Positions 10,238 to 20,735 are shown, counted from the first letter of the stretch. The stretch: 64,000 nucleotides of DNA from Heliopora coerulea (GCA_030142905.1 JASJOG010000242.1:248001-312000), one strand, 5' to 3'. The notes: generated by a model not told the origin, from the sequence alone. Translations and numbers: made by a program.

Positions 10238-10263
10238 TAGTAGTAGTAGTAGTAGTAGTAGTA
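10238..10263. repeat. (AGT)n microsatellite
   Basis: Eight uninterrupted AGT units. They sit at the left side of the Penelope-like insertion of copy A, a place where Penelope elements often carry simple repeats. Confidence 0.9.
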
Positions 10264-10511
10264 TTTTTATTTAACAACGCTAACATCGTCAGCAAAGTTT
10301 TTTTCCACGATGGGCGTGTAAAACAATACAACAAAATTTACATTATTTAAGAATAGAAAGAGAAAAATACTAATAGTACTTAAACCTATATATCTATTTA
10401 CACGTGATGATAAATGACATGAGAGCTAAACAATAGGATTAAAGTGACAAGATGTTGGGTGACAGGAAATAGAGATGAAATGAAATGAAGTGAAAAGAGG
10501 ACCGCGTAGAA

Positions 10512-11069
10512 CTAAAATAAAGAAAGGGGTATGGATGAGATGTTTTCGTTAAGAGAGAGTCTAAATTTCGACATAAGTAAGCTCTCTCGTAGGAGGAGCT
10601 CAAAGTTGGAGTTTGAACGACAGGAGGAGATGATAGTGAAATTATCAGGAGAGATGTGGTGATGAGATTGATGTGCGTAGGCAAGAACGTTTGAAAGGGA
10701 ATTCGTTGCAAGTTTTCTTCCCGTCAGAGGCGAAACCCCCATATGCTCTGAGATTCGCGTATGAAAATGCCGGCGCGTTTGGCCGAAATACAACGCTCTG
10801 CAGCATTGACACGAGTATTTATAAATAATACGCGACCTCGTCAGCTTGGGAATTCGGTCTTTGAAAGAAAAGAAGCCTGACAGTCGTCTGCCTGACTGGA
10901 AGATGAAACGCACGGTAACGTGTGGAAAAGCAGAGGAACATAGTTTAGCAATTTGAGTTCGGATTTGTAAAGAGTGTGAGCCTGTGAAAGGGAGAGAAAA
11001 GTTGAGAACAGTTTTGTCAGGTGTGTTTGAGTTTCTTGTGGGCGGACTGAACAGTTTATCGAGAAACAC
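10512..11069 (-). pseudogene. GIY-YIG endonuclease remnant of a Penelope-like element
   Basis: The 185-residue frame contains IIYKYSCQCCRALYFGQTRR at about residues 85-104 (GIY and YIG strands as IYKY and YFG), then an Arg in HFHTRISEH and a Glu in ELLLRESLL. The first ~80 residues look like the linker after the RT; the RT itself is absent. It belongs to a different Penelope lineage from the copy at 63-1412. A domesticated gene is unlikely because the inverted repeats still flank it. Confidence 0.8.
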
Positions 11070-11285
11070 TCTAATGTAGCTGTCAAGGAAGGTGTCAAGA
11101 TATCCATTGTTGAGTAAAAGTTTTTTGAGGTTAAGTAACTCGGAATGAAAGTTGGTAGGAGGAACAGATTTTAAAATAATCTTGTCACATCTTGTTACTT
11201 TAATCCTATTGTTTAGCTCTCATGTAATTTATCATCACGTGTAAATAGATATATAGGTTTTAGTCACGTTTGTAAATTAGTCACT

Positions 11286-11317
11286 CTAAAGATGTTGCAC
11301 GTCCGCAACGAAACGTT
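11286..11317 (+). other. Hammerhead-core-like motif
   Basis: CTAAAGA (CUGANGA with one change), stem GTTGC-ACGTCC-GCAAC, then GAAACGTTAG. The perfect 5-bp stem and GAAACGT match the other motifs of this type in the window. Confidence 0.35.
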
Positions 11318-11451
11318 AGTAAAGTTGTTTCTAATAGTACTTAGCTATATTACATATGGTGGTTACGTTATTTACCTAGTTATCGAGAAAATTTTAGTTT
11401 GTATCAAAATAAATAATTATTAATAAACTTTACTTGGCATGCCTGTCCATG

Positions 11452-12063
11452 TCATATATAAAAAAACTGCCCATTTTGTAAATATTGGTTTTCCTTAGTA
11501 ATACTTCTTCGCTTCCCTGTTTTATTATCAATTTCGCCAGCTTGTTTGTTTAACATATGGCTTGAGTCATGTCTTCTCACGATAATACAGCCACTTATAA
11601 ATCCTAAATATGGAATATATGGGGTTAGAGAATTTACCAGATTGCCAACATCTCGTCTCAAAAGGTCATCTTTCCTCAACTCATCTTCCATAACATCCGG
11701 CGATTCAATTGCGTCTAGTCCCCCAAGGAATCTACTGAATTTGGATATTAACAGATCTGTTAGAAACTCATTAGCTCTTTGTTATCTCTTCTCTTTATAT
11801 TCGGCGTATAATTTTCCAATAATTTTTGAAGATGCTTTTCTAATATATTTTACCGACTGATCTATGCCACCATCTTCGGCCAATTTTATTAGTTCTTGCT
11901 GCCTGGAGTCAATGTCATTCGAAATATCTTCCTCTTTTTTATCGTCATTGTTTATTGCATCTTCTATTTCATTTTTGATTTACTCGTTTGTGGTTTCCAT
12001 TTCATTTACCAAACAATTCATACCCACAGATGGTTCAATTTTTTCTAACTTTTGCTTTCCCAT
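11452..12063 (-). pseudogene. Unrecognised viral-type ORF, copy A (broken)
   Basis: Homologue of the longer frame at 54242-54823. The coding run starts at ATG 12063, is interrupted by a TAA at 11980-11982 that copy B shares, and loses frame near 11780 before resuming at 11691. The middle is charged and coiled-coil-like (rich in E, D, K and N); the C-terminal part has the short hydrophobic stretch LTPYIPYLGFISGCIIV. Family not recognised. It lies directly downstream, on the same strand, of the viral packaging ATPase. Confidence 0.6.
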
Positions 12064-12127
12064 TTATGTATTACAATATATTTTTGTCAAAATCGAAGCG
12101 ATTGAAACACCATGCGGGAATCGTAGC

Positions 12128-12462
12128 CTTGTCAAGAATATTACTACCCAGCATATTATTCTTAGTAGCATTGCTGAAACAAACAAAAACGAACCAGTTG
12201 ATTACGGAAATAATTTTTAATTACTAACGTTTCGTTACATAACCAATAACATTACATAACCACTCCGCTCTATTTTTGTAATCGTTCAACTTTGAAAGTT
12301 CCCGACACGTGTATATAGTTATCATTTACTCTGATGATGTTACAGGTTATGTAACGAAACGTTAGTGATTAAAAATTATTTCCATTATCAACTGGTTCTT
12401 TTTTGTTTGTTTCAACAGTGCTACTAATAATAATATGCTGGGCAGTAATATTTTTGACAAGA
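12128..12462. mobile_element. Hairpin element between two viral genes, shared by both copies
   Basis: Inverted arms 12128-12260 and 12338-12462 with a spacer of about 80 bases. The right arm begins at a hammerhead-core-like motif (12331-12359: CTGATGA, stem GTTAC/GTAAC, GAAA) and the left arm mirrors its second half. The same structure is in copy B (54888-55221). It lacks coding sequence; a Penelope origin is inferred only from the motif. Confidence 0.75.
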
Positions 12463-12471
12463 CAACATATA

Positions 12472-12963
12472 TTATTTTATTAACAGAATAACTACCTTAT
12501 ACTCATACGGATATCTTAAATTAATATCCAACCTTGCGTATTTATTATTTTTAAGCTTATCAACTATATCTTTAATCTCGTCTTTAGTAATACCATATAA
12601 GTAATCATCCAATACTGCTTTCATATCATTGCGGTTTGGCTTCGCGGTATGGTTTGGCAATAGAAGTCAACTGTTGCGTTATTACAATAGTAGAAAGATT
12701 AAAATGTCTAGCACTAAAAGTTAATCTAACCAGTTCAGAAACGGGACTTTTCATATCTTGTGAAGCCGCACAGTCATCCAAAACAATTACAGTATTAGTT
12801 TCCTTATAAACACTAGACACATGTTTGAGAATAATGTCGACTTGTTCCTGGTCACATTGAAATGTAATAAAATGTGGATCGTTTTTGTACTTCCAGTCTT
12901 GGTAAGACTGATTTTGTTCCTAAGTCCGGCATATTAAAACGATATAGTCGAACTTGTTCTTAT
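12472..12963 (-). pseudogene. A32/FtsK-HerA-like DNA-packaging ATPase, copy A (frameshifted)
   Basis: Shares with copy B the Walker B-like TVIVLDDCAASQD and a following STIVITQQLTS segment, which fits the A32-like genome-packaging ATPases of Polintons, adintoviruses and nucleocytoplasmic DNA viruses. Copy A lacks 29 bases (near 12635) relative to copy B, which breaks the frame, and has the shared TAG near 12930. The Walker A end is cut off by the Penelope-like insertion starting at about 12964. Non-functional. Confidence 0.78.
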
Positions 12964-13782
12964 AATAAAGTAAATGGCTTGAACCTGGGAGAACCGACAA
13001 ATGTTATATTCCGTGTTTTTCGATCCTCTAACGTTTTCTCTCTGACGAAGGGCCTTCGTTCAAAACGTTAGAAAACTACTCTTCACATTTCCGCACTACT
13101 CACATCTTTCCGATCATTTCACTAAGATTTCAACAGTGCCCACGCAGCACTCTATTTTATTTCATAGTTCAAAAAGAGGAATAGTCAGGAACAGTCAGCC
13201 TATTTATATAACTGGTTCGTGAGGTCATGCATGTGGCTGGTTGTGGGAGGTTGCGGTTTGTGGGTGTACGTCATTGGCATTGTCAGAGTCGGTGTATTGT
13301 CGAGCCGTTTGTTTTATGTTTTGAATAAGCCTTTTGTAAGGTGGTGGTAATTGTTGTGATCGGTTTAGTTGTTCCGGTTCCAACTTGGTAAACCAACTTT
13401 CTAGTGTAAGCCGTTGTTTGTAGTTTGTGCTGTACGTTATGCATGCTGCCGAGTCCCACTCGATGTTGTGTTTGGTTTGTCAGCGGTGTTCGGCAATGTG
13501 GTTAGTTCTATCCACGTTCTTAGTTGCTCGTTGGTGTTCAGTTAGTCTAGTGTTCAAGTACCTGCCAGTTTCGCCAATATATGTCGCCTGGCAGTCAGCA
13601 CATTTGATCTTGTAGATTGCACCTTGTCTGTCTTGTGGGTGTTCTTTGTCTTTGATTGAGTAAATTTTGTGAAGTTGTACAACTCTGACTTCATCAAATT
13701 GAACACCTCCAAAAACCACGAATTAAACAAAACCAGCAACCGGACCACCACAACAGCTAAGGTGTATTGTTTTCATCAGGTT
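12964..13782. mobile_element. Penelope-like snap-back element, partly deleted (copy A)
   Basis: The left end, read on the reverse strand, is the GGTTCAAGCCATTTACTT terminus. A motif CTGACGA...AAAACGTTAG lies at 13042-13070. The minus strand at 13480-13719 encodes GIY-YIG residues (IYKIKCADCQATYIGETGR). At about 13672 the sequence turns round: the plus strand now encodes YNSDFIKLNT of the same protein. The right arm stops at 13782, joined directly to a viral ORF; copy B keeps the full right arm (to 56744). Confidence 0.82.
13480..13719 (-). pseudogene. GIY-YIG endonuclease fragment
   Basis: AIYKIKCADCQATYIGETGR then YLNTRLTEHQRATKNVDRTN is very close to the element at 63-1412 and to 56174-56455. 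RT residues are missing upstream because the inverted arm begins there. Confidence 0.8.
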
Positions 13783-13870
13783 CTCCTCTAAACGAATAAT
13801 TAATTTTATAATTAGTTATTAGGCCGGATGTCGATATAGTTTTTGTTATCTTCATATCATACTTTTGAAA
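13783..13870 (-). pseudogene. 5' stub of a small viral membrane-protein ORF (copy A)
   Basis: Matches the first ~30 codons of the copy-B frame at 57163-57465, including STSGLITNYK. It is cut at 13782 by the Penelope arm. The two downstream overlapping ORFs of copy B (56949-57203, 56771-56959) are wholly absent from copy A. Confidence 0.7.
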
Positions 13871-13873
13871 TAG

Positions 13874-14146
13874 CTATCTAATGAATCTAGAATTGGTGTA
13901 CTCATTTATCTGTTTCAACAACCTATGAGAAATGTCCAGATAGCTATTTACCTCGTTGAAGGGGCCAGGAAAATATTTGTTTGTGACTGATTTCATTCTG
14001 TTATTATCGATATAATACTCCGGTCCGAACAACAAACAATAATCTTCCACTCCATCGCCGCCAAAGTCCGTTTCTTCATCTTCGTTTTGCTCATATTCGT
14101 TTTCCTCTCGATGGTCTAAATCACTTTATTCAATCTCTTCAGACAT
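13874..14146 (-). pseudogene. Acidic viral-type ORF with early stop (copy A)
   Basis: Starts at ATG 14146 with MSEEIE, then an in-frame TAA at 14126-14128, then continues open to 13874. The region after the stop is rich in E, D and N and ends with a segment including FNEVNSYLDISHRLLKQI. Copy B (57484-57771) has the same stop at the same codon. Family not recognised. Confidence 0.55.
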
Positions 14147-14151
14147 ATATA

Positions 14152-14646
14152 TTACATTGTATTTTGTTTGTTAAACTTCTTGTTATATTTCTTAGCCCAA
14201 ACACTTATAGGAGGACACAGGTCGGTTATAGTACTGTCTAATAACTTTGAATCACTTAGAAGTATGGCTTCTTCTTATAAAATACCGCATAAATAACTCT
14301 TAAGGTCGATAAGAATTTTTTCATACGTCTGATAAGCGAATTTACATTGTTGAATTTTGTCACTAGTTTTCGACTTCGAGACATAACCTTGTAATATCAC
14401 GCTGACGGCGTTAATTGATAAACTAATATAGTGTGTGACGGGCGCTAGAGATGTACGAACAACGGTTAGAGAAATTGATAGCAAATTGACTGCAAGAAAT
14501 ATTCGTTTCAATCGCTCGTATTTCTTTTTATAACACCGCATCATTTTGTGATATTCACAGTAAAGTTTTTTCAGCTTCTCAACATCATCCGAATTCAAAT
14601 TCTTGGAAACAGTGTTAAGCTCAATAGAATTCATATATACTAACAA
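14152..14646 (-). pseudogene. Viral-type ORF with internal stop and two hydrophobic segments
   Basis: From ATG at 14646 or a codon soon after, the frame runs to a TAA at 14275-14277, then continues open and apparently coding to 14152. It begins with a charged helix (residues about 20-50) followed by hydrophobic stretches near IFLAVNLLSISLTVV and YISLSINAVSVILQGYV. Copy B retains only the part after the stop (to about 57900). No family recognised. Confidence 0.5.
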
Positions 14647-14913
14647 ATATATTATAAATTCATTGGTTCGTGATGAATATTATACCAATTACAGAAACAT
14701 TTATGATGTAACAGTATATCGGATTCTGTCATTCTATTTTTATATAATACTAACAAAACATTTAAGTAATTCCTGCCATAAAGGGGTGATACATTGTTAT
14801 TATTCAGATCTGCTAGAGTCATCTGATTGGTGCCTTTTCAGCTATATGAGGTAAAATTTGTAAGTAACTGTCTGTTACAATAGACCTCCCTCAACGTCCC
14901 AATTAACCGAAGT

Positions 14914-15324
14914 TTATACCCAGGTATTCAGAATGCCGCAATCCGATTTAGTTTTATAAAAATCTTTATGCTTCGTATTGCATCCAGATTGTGTTGGACC
15001 GAGTGTAAAATAGTCTCCTCCATAAGCAACCACAAGATCTCCAGGGGGTATAAAACTAAAGAACCCATCATTTCCAAGAATAGAATTAACACACCAGTAA
15101 CTTGTACTAAAACTGTTCAACCGGTATACAATAAAAACATTCCCAATATCTTCCTCTCCTGTACATGGATTTCGATTTATATCGGTAGTCATTGTTTGGC
15201 TTACGTTAAATTTCAGATATCTTTTATATATTCGTTCTGAATCCGTACAAAGTGTGGGATTTTGTGAATTAGTAGTTTGAACAGCATTAAATTTGCTTAA
15301 AGTTTGATCATATAAAGTAGACAC
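14914..15324 (-). CDS. Probable distal part of a viral fiber-like protein
   Basis: An open frame of 136 residues, rich in G, S, T, N and Y, with cysteines near PTLCTDSERIYKRY and SDCGILNTWV. It lies immediately downstream of the fiber-like frame at 15369-15647. The intervening ~45 bases are open in a third frame except for one TGA, so the two frames may once have been one protein separated by a frameshift and a stop. A receptor-binding tip is a guess from position and composition; no family recognised. Confidence 0.45.
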   Translation of the reverse strand: MSTLYDQTLSKFNAVQTTNSQNPTLCTDSERIYKRYLKFNVSQTMTTDINRNPCTGEEDIGNVFIVYRLNSFSTSYWCVNSILGNDGFFSFIPPGDLVVAYGGDYFTLGPTQSGCNTKHKDFYKTKSDCGILNTWV

Positions 15325-15368
15325 TCGTCTTCAGCTATCAAACAAAATTTCTGAAGAATTAGCCCTGT

Positions 15369-15647
15369 CTATTTTATATAAACATATTCCATTTCGGTAC
15401 AATACTCCCTTATTGATGTCTCAATTAGATTTGTATTTACAGAACTTGTTAGATGAATGCTCATAACTATCTTACTCACACCGTCTGTATCGTTTATGCC
15501 GTCTCCAAGATTATTTATATTATTTAATTTCACATCTAAATTACTCTTTAATTGACCTCCAGATAATTTAAGATAGTTCCCTTCAACTTGATCTACTTTT
15601 TCTTCAACTGTTTCTAGTTTATCAGAATATCCAAAGTACAAAGACAT
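15369..15647 (-). CDS. Fiber/tail-fiber-like viral protein, N-terminal part
   Basis: Of 92 residues, a short heptad-like helix (KLETVEEKVDQVEG) is followed by YLKLSGGQLKSNLDVKLNNI, then NNLGDGINDTDGVSK. The sequence LSGG-x-(L/M)-x-x-N-(I/L)-D...I.NL..P...D.V.K is a well-known repeat of phage and virus fiber proteins; here one unit is clear. Such proteins form trimeric stalks that contact the host cell. The adjoining frame (14914-15324) may be the distal part. It is on the same strand as the packaging ATPase, as expected for one viral gene cluster. Confidence 0.6.
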   Translation of the reverse strand: MSLYFGYSDKLETVEEKVDQVEGNYLKLSGGQLKSNLDVKLNNINNLGDGINDTDGVSKIVMSIHLTSSVNTNLIETSIREYCTEMEYVYIK

Positions 15648-15653
15648 ATTATA

Positions 15654-16085
15654 TTATACCGCATATTTACTCACAATAAATCCAGTCGTAGCTCCAATAA
15701 ATAATGTGTACACCAGCGAGTCGTATGTCGTGTTAGTAGCCCTTATAATTGGGTCTTTTGTATCGTTTTTACAGATTGGCCCTATCTGTCTTTTATGTTC
15801 ACCTAATGATTCCAGTTTATGCCCAATCACTGGCTGTTTTTTGGGCTCTTCAAATGTATCTAAGTTCACTGTTGATTTCTTGATCTCCAATTCCGGTTTT
15901 TCATCAAGTGTTTCCAAATGATTAGATAGCACATCTTGGTCAACCTTCTTGGGTTGATTTACATTAGAAACGTAATTTATATTACTGTTAGAACCAAATT
16001 TGATATTTCTTGTAGCTGTTCTTAATCGGTTATTGAAATTTTTGATTGGCGTTTTCAAAATTATTATACTATTCGGGAACAGCAC
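15654..16085 (-). CDS. Unrecognised viral-type protein with C-terminal membrane segment
   Basis: 143 residues, ending seven bases upstream of the fiber-like ORF. A basic, Asn-rich N-terminus (NFNNRLRTATRNIKFGSN), a charged middle and a C-terminal hydrophobic segment (SLVYTLFIGATTGFIVSKYA) are visible. Tight spacing with the next ORF fits a compact viral transcription unit. No family recognised. Confidence 0.5.
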   Translation of the reverse strand: MLFPNSIIILKTPIKNFNNRLRTATRNIKFGSNSNINYVSNVNQPKKVDQDVLSNHLETLDEKPELEIKKSTVNLDTFEEPKKQPVIGHKLESLGEHKRQIGPICKNDTKDPIIRATNTTYDSLVYTLFIGATTGFIVSKYAV

Positions 16086-16089
16086 AAGG

Positions 16090-16753
16090 ATGGTGAAACA
16101 GCCAAGTTTAATACAACGTTGGTAGAAGAAATGCTTTGATTCATGTTGTTAATCCATGTACCAGTATCGTAATTTATTACACTATCTTCAAAAATTTCCC
16201 TAAATATCTGTTACGCCTCTAAAGAAGATGCCCTATTACCTATAATGGATTGTCTGGCTCTGGCTTGAGAACCCAAGATGCAGTACAGATCCGCTTCAAT
16301 ACTTTCGTTTAATAGTTTTAATCCTACTCTAGCGAACCATTACTATTCTTAGCTATAAAATTTTTGTAATCATTTTCAACATCTCTGATAGATCCAGGAT
16401 CTTGTGGTGTTACTCCATGGTTGGGATCCTCTGTGTATGCAATAGCTCTTGCCAACTCCATTTAGGATAATGGTCGTTAAGAAATCCTGCATTATACTCT
16501 CTCATAAGATTATTTATTTGGGTTTTATCCATAACTTCAAATTTCCTCATAAATCTCCAAACCGTAAAACAAATATGAAATCTCATAAGGTTTGTGATTT
16601 GTTTTGGTACATCATACTTACATGTTAAATGTTTAATACTTACATCACAACCACAAGAAGCAATCCATGATCCATCAATCGATTGGAAATAAAGGTTTTA
16701 TAGATTTCATTCAGCATTATAATCACTTTTAATATTTAACTGCGGGAGTTTGC
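16090..16753 (-). pseudogene. Decayed continuation of a larger viral ORF
   Basis: Long stretches on the minus strand read as protein-like sequence in changing frames. They are separated by several stops and at least three frameshifts between 16753 and 16090 (for example a TGA and TAA near 16700-16710 and a TAG/TAA cluster near 16330). The region follows directly on the frame at 16754-17170. Together they may be one capsid-type gene, but I cannot name it. Confidence 0.4.
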
Positions 16754-17170
16754 TCATAAAATAATCACGATCGTTCGCATAAATTCGGAAATTATTGACA
16801 GGATAATCCAACACAATATCAATAGGAACGTTATCATAGTAGAAGTCAACACCATTAATTGGATATGCTCTCCTATGTTTTTTTCCTTTTGGTAGATCAA
16901 AAATACTCCCTCCACTTCTCCATCAATGATTTTGGGATACGGACTATTATACAAATACTTAGTAAAATTAGAATTATTTTTGAATCTTGGATCGTTTAAG
17001 TATCCACCACTTTCTTTGTTATAATAAATATCAATGTATTTTAGCTTTCCTTGGTCGTCATCATTATATCCAAAAGTGAATTTGCTTGCATCACCTCGAG
17101 GATATTTTTGATAGAATAATTCCTCACCATCTGGTCTTAATTTGTTTACCATTATAATATAATTTACCAT
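16754..17170 (-). pseudogene. N-terminal part of an unrecognised viral-type ORF, frameshifted
   Basis: The first ~95 residues are polar and look genuine (KLRPDGEELFYQKYPRGDAS, then NDDDQGKLKYIDIYYNKESG). Near 16880 a frameshift turns the rest of this frame into a hydrophobic artefact, while the plausible continuation lies in another frame. It is the most upstream recognised ORF of the viral cluster. No family recognised. Confidence 0.45.
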
Positions 17171-18011
17171 TATAATATACTTAGTAGTAGTTATAAGCCA
17201 ATGAAACTGCTGATTTCATTAAAAATTCACTAATTAAATGGAACAAATTTATACGTAAACAATTAGACAACTTGGCATCAATTTCTATGAGTCCATAGAA
17301 AGCTCGAATACGCTGTCTAGTTGTTAATTATAACTTTATAACATCAATTACGATAACAGCGATAACATTACGATGAATTTTACTTGCGAAGATTTGATAA
17401 ATTTTACATGTATTTTGGTAAAGACATTTTGCCCTCGGCTGGCAGAAACCAACGTTTTACAACACGAAAGCTGCAACTAACCCTTAAGATTTTAAGTGGT
17501 TTTTTATCAAGAATACGAAAACAGCAGTTATTTTTTTGTCGACATCCCCTCGTAAAGATGACCACATCTTAACTTAAATTCAAGTCAAAAACATGTATTA
17601 TATTATAATATGAAATAATTCAGTGTAATATAACGTAATATTTTATATTATGTTTCTTTATCAAATTCTTAACATGAATATAAAGCTATCCTTCAACAGA
17701 TGTAGTTTTATAATACCTTCATAATGTAGCGATCTGCAGCTATTATCGATTTAATGTTATTGTTAAAATGTGTCTTTCAAACACGCAATAAATGAAAAAA
17801 CTGAATGAAAGGACAATTAAAACATGGATGACTTCCATGAATTCAGACAGCCGAAAAAAACTGACCAAAATTGAAATTAAAATGGAAATAAATTCATTTT
17901 ATTTTTATTATACTTCAATTATTTGATTAAATAACTTTATTGTATAGTTAACTGACTTCTCTACGACCCCACCCCAGAGCCCAACTTTAGCACTGCGTGT
18001 GCTTCCTTATT
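17171..18011. other. No gene seen
   Basis: AT-rich sequence between the viral cluster and the Harbinger element. Only short chance frames; no repeats with partners elsewhere in the window. Confidence 0.6.
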
Positions 18012-18333
18012 AGGGACCTTAAGCATTGACAACGAAATAGCACGACGACGACGGGCGGAAGTGAAATTTTCCCGCGCGAACTTCCTGCGCATGTGCAATG
18101 TTGTCAAAACGTCGTCCAGCCTTCGTTGACGACTGAATCCAGGCAGGTTTTCCGTTCTTGTGAAAACGTAAGTAAACAACTAAATTTTTCTATACTATTA
18201 ATCAACCATTTTCATTTTTTGTTGTAATAAAAATCCAAAGTGATTATTTGCGGATCAAAGGAAGTCAAATGTTTAGCAGTTTGGCGATTTCTAACAAACT
18301 AAAATGTCTTTTCTTTCAGAAGCATCCGAAACC

Positions 18334-19282
18334 ATGGCCGGTCACGTTTCTACAGATGAGCAAGAACCAGTTCAAAAGAAATGTAAGTTTTTCTGTATGC
18401 CTGAAGGAGCTCCTTTTAAGGAGAAATTAGAGATATTTGAAATCATGTTCTTCTTATTTAAGACCTGCATGTCATTGTGCTAATTTTAAGTTGCACTACA
18501 AGGTATAAATCCTCAAAAATTGTTTTCGTGTTCTTTCGACAGCAAGTAAATCCAGGTATTTTGTTTGGACGGAAGACCATGACGTCTTGATGCTCCACGA
18601 AGCTGTAACGAGAGAACCTTACAATTTTAAACCGAAAAGCAATGAGAGAGGGAAAGTATGGGAAAGCATCGCAGCCCATTTGAATTCTCTGAAGACACCA
18701 GAGTTCAGGGTTACAGCGAGGGCAGTGAGAGATCGATATGCACTTCTAATCTCCCGGCACAAACTAAAGTAAAGAGAAGAAGAGAGAACATCTGGGATCG
18801 ATGTCCCCGAGCCCACAGAGCTCGATACCTTGCTGGAGGAGATTCTGGAGTGAGAGAAGAGGGCAGAAGAAAAGGGTGACGCTCTGCGAAACGAGAAGGC
18901 AAAAGACGACAAAGAAAAAGCTGCAGCGGAGGAAATCAGACAGGTGGCTCTTCAGACAATGGCAAAAAGAAAGAGTGATGATAGTGGCGAGAAACAAAAA
19001 GGAGCCAAATTGAGGAGGAGCACCTCTGATGCAATTGAATTTTTGGCCGAGAAGTCAGAAAAGGAGAGAGAATTGAAGGAGGAGTTAGCCATTAGAAAAA
19101 GAGAGCTTGATCTAGCAGAAACCAGACAAGAAGAGGGTGCAAGGCAGCAGCAGACCATGCTCTCAGCGCTGATGAACCAGATGCAGCAACAGCAGCAGCT
19201 CCAGCAGCAAAACCTTCGAACTATACTTAACCAGCAAAACAAGGTATTTATAGCATTGCTGGAAAATACCAAAAAGTATTGA
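18334..19282 (+). pseudogene. Harbinger Myb/SANT-like protein, two in-frame stops
   Basis: The exon with ATG 18334 ends at donor GTAAGT (18383); the next begins after TTCGACAG at 18543. A probable 5' UTR intron has donor GTAAGT at about 18168 and acceptor TTTCAG before 18320. After the splice the protein has SKSRYFVWTEDHDVLMLHEA and GKVWESIAAHLNSL, a trihelix/Myb-like DNA-binding fold that in Harbinger helps bring transposase to the ends. In-frame TAA (18770-18772) and TGA (18851-18853) interrupt it; afterwards the same frame stays open to 19282 as a Glu/Lys/Gln-rich coiled coil (QMQQQQQLQQQNL). So the protein is disabled by point mutations only. Confidence 0.85.
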
Positions 19283-20322
19283 ACTTGACCCCAGTGAAAT
19301 GGAATAGCCCTGAACCTGTTGAGTTGACTTTTGTAATGACTTAAGTTTTATACCAAGAGTCCTTTCATATACCTGATACAAAAAGGTTGCTTTGGGAGTA
19401 GGTCACTAGTGATAGGGAATATGTCCATTGGAAATATGAAATGCTTTGCTTGAGTGAGCACCAAACAGTGGGCGAGTTACTATTTCTCTATTAAAAGTGA
19501 TCTATTCCCAAAGCAGCCTTTATTGAATTAGGTATATCTACAAACAACATGTTAAGCTACCATAGCTCCTTGATATTTGAATCAAAGCATTTTTGATAGT
19601 GTAATTATATTTCTTTTCTAGAGAGAGTTTTTGTAACAGTTTCAAGAAGAAAAAAAAAATGTTTTTGCTAGCAGAGATATTTGTTTTTTTTGTACAGAGG
19701 AGCTTAATAGCCCAAAATGTTACCTAGTATACAGTGGTGGTTGTACAGCAAATCAGCGTGCAGTCACTAAGTGCACAAAATAACTCTTTAAAATGGCATT
19801 TATAGCTAAGTCTTTTCTTTTCTCTTGTTTAGTTAGCTGTGCTTTCATGTAATTAGTTAATAGTGTTTCATACATTTAGAGATTGCACTCTAGAAATTTT
19901 GCCTATTTTTCACAGCATCAAGGCAAAAAGTCTAGAGTGGCATGACTATCTTCATTCAGTCATGTTAGAGAGCTAGAGTACCTCATATTGTTTGGGGTAG
20001 CTTTCACCCAGGCTTAACTCTGAAAAAAGTTGAATGAGTCACCATGGCAATTATCCCTGGGTAAGTGCTAGGCCAACCTTAAGCAACCAGGCCCTCAGAC
20101 TCCTATAGTTATAACTTGTTTAATAAAGGAATTCAAAAAATGGCCAAATTCTGTAATGTGCTTAAATGTATTATCATTCATTTTGTCTTTCAAAAAGTAC
20201 AATGGTGTGAGATGTAGTCTTTAACCTATCAGTATCCAAATATCTACCATGGCTAACTGTAGTTATAAGGTTTGATACATACTTTATCAAAGGCAATGCA
20301 AATTGGGCAGTAGTGTGGTTTC

Positions 20323-20735
20323 CTAACCAAAGTATGTGTCAATGGAAGGTGGCCTAAGGTCAAAAAATTCTGAGGTCATATTACCATACAAGCATGTTAT
20401 TGCATTACGAAGTAAGACGGAAACAACATACATCTTTCCAACACTGCAGAGGAAAAGCTTCAGATCTTTTTTAAAGTCATTAAACTTGAATGACTTGATC
20501 ACATCTCCAAACAGCCATTCAACAGAGCTTCTAACAGCACTCATCTCTGCATTGTACTGCTCCATTTGTGGTGTTAATACACCATATCTAAAGGGTCCTT
20601 GCATGTGTATTCGAAGGGGAGAGGCAGAATCACCATAAACACAGACGGGTTCGCCAGCTGGATTGTAGGCAAACTGATCAAGGTCATGTAGCAGCTGTGA
20701 ATCAGCAAGCATTCCTGCGTCATGTTTTCGTCCTT
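20323..20735 (-). CDS. Harbinger transposase, 3' exon (DDE_Tnp_4)
   Basis: The exon starts after TTTTCTTAG (acceptor at 20736-20737) with an E-G-R-K-H-D-A-G reading that joins in phase to the 5' exon at 21277. The second catalytic Asp is in VYGDSASPLRIH and the Glu in AVRSSVEWLFGDV, so with DGT of the other exon the DDE triad is retained. The frame is open to the stop at 20323. In a full-length element this enzyme cuts the TIRs and inserts into a 3-bp target. Only the N-terminal part is missing. Confidence 0.88.

Larger units (their letters stand above)
10378..11330 (-). mobile_element. Penelope-like element fragment with inverted ends, copy A only
   Basis: About 75 bases at 10378-10453 and 11186-11262 are inverted repeats of each other (CTATATATCTATTTACACGT near the outer edge). 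Between them lies a minus-strand GIY-YIG frame. A hammerhead-core-like motif (11286-11317) lies just outside the right arm. In copy B the two flanks are contiguous at about 54248, so an extra segment of about 1.39 kb (10095-11488) containing this element is present only in A. Confidence 0.82.
1837..14274. repeat. Segmental duplication, copy A
   Basis: This block is closely similar, exon by exon and through introns, to copy B at about 46813-57900 in the same orientation. Matched landmarks include the SRCR exon (1850/46832), F-type lectin exon (2943/47936), SUEL exon (5778/49693), signal exon (7840/51529), viral ATPase (12472/55232) and acidic viral ORF (13874/57484). Copy A has extra DNA at 3933-5020, 8908-9082 and about 10095-11488, and lacks the 56490-57370 segment present in B. 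The left edge coincides with the end of a Penelope-like element at 1836. On the right the viral sequence continues past 14274 without a partner in B. Confidence 0.95.

Noticed and set aside
11452..17170. Active endogenous virus
   Set aside because: Multiple stops, frameshifts and insertions, and no polymerase, integrase or intact capsid gene in the window.
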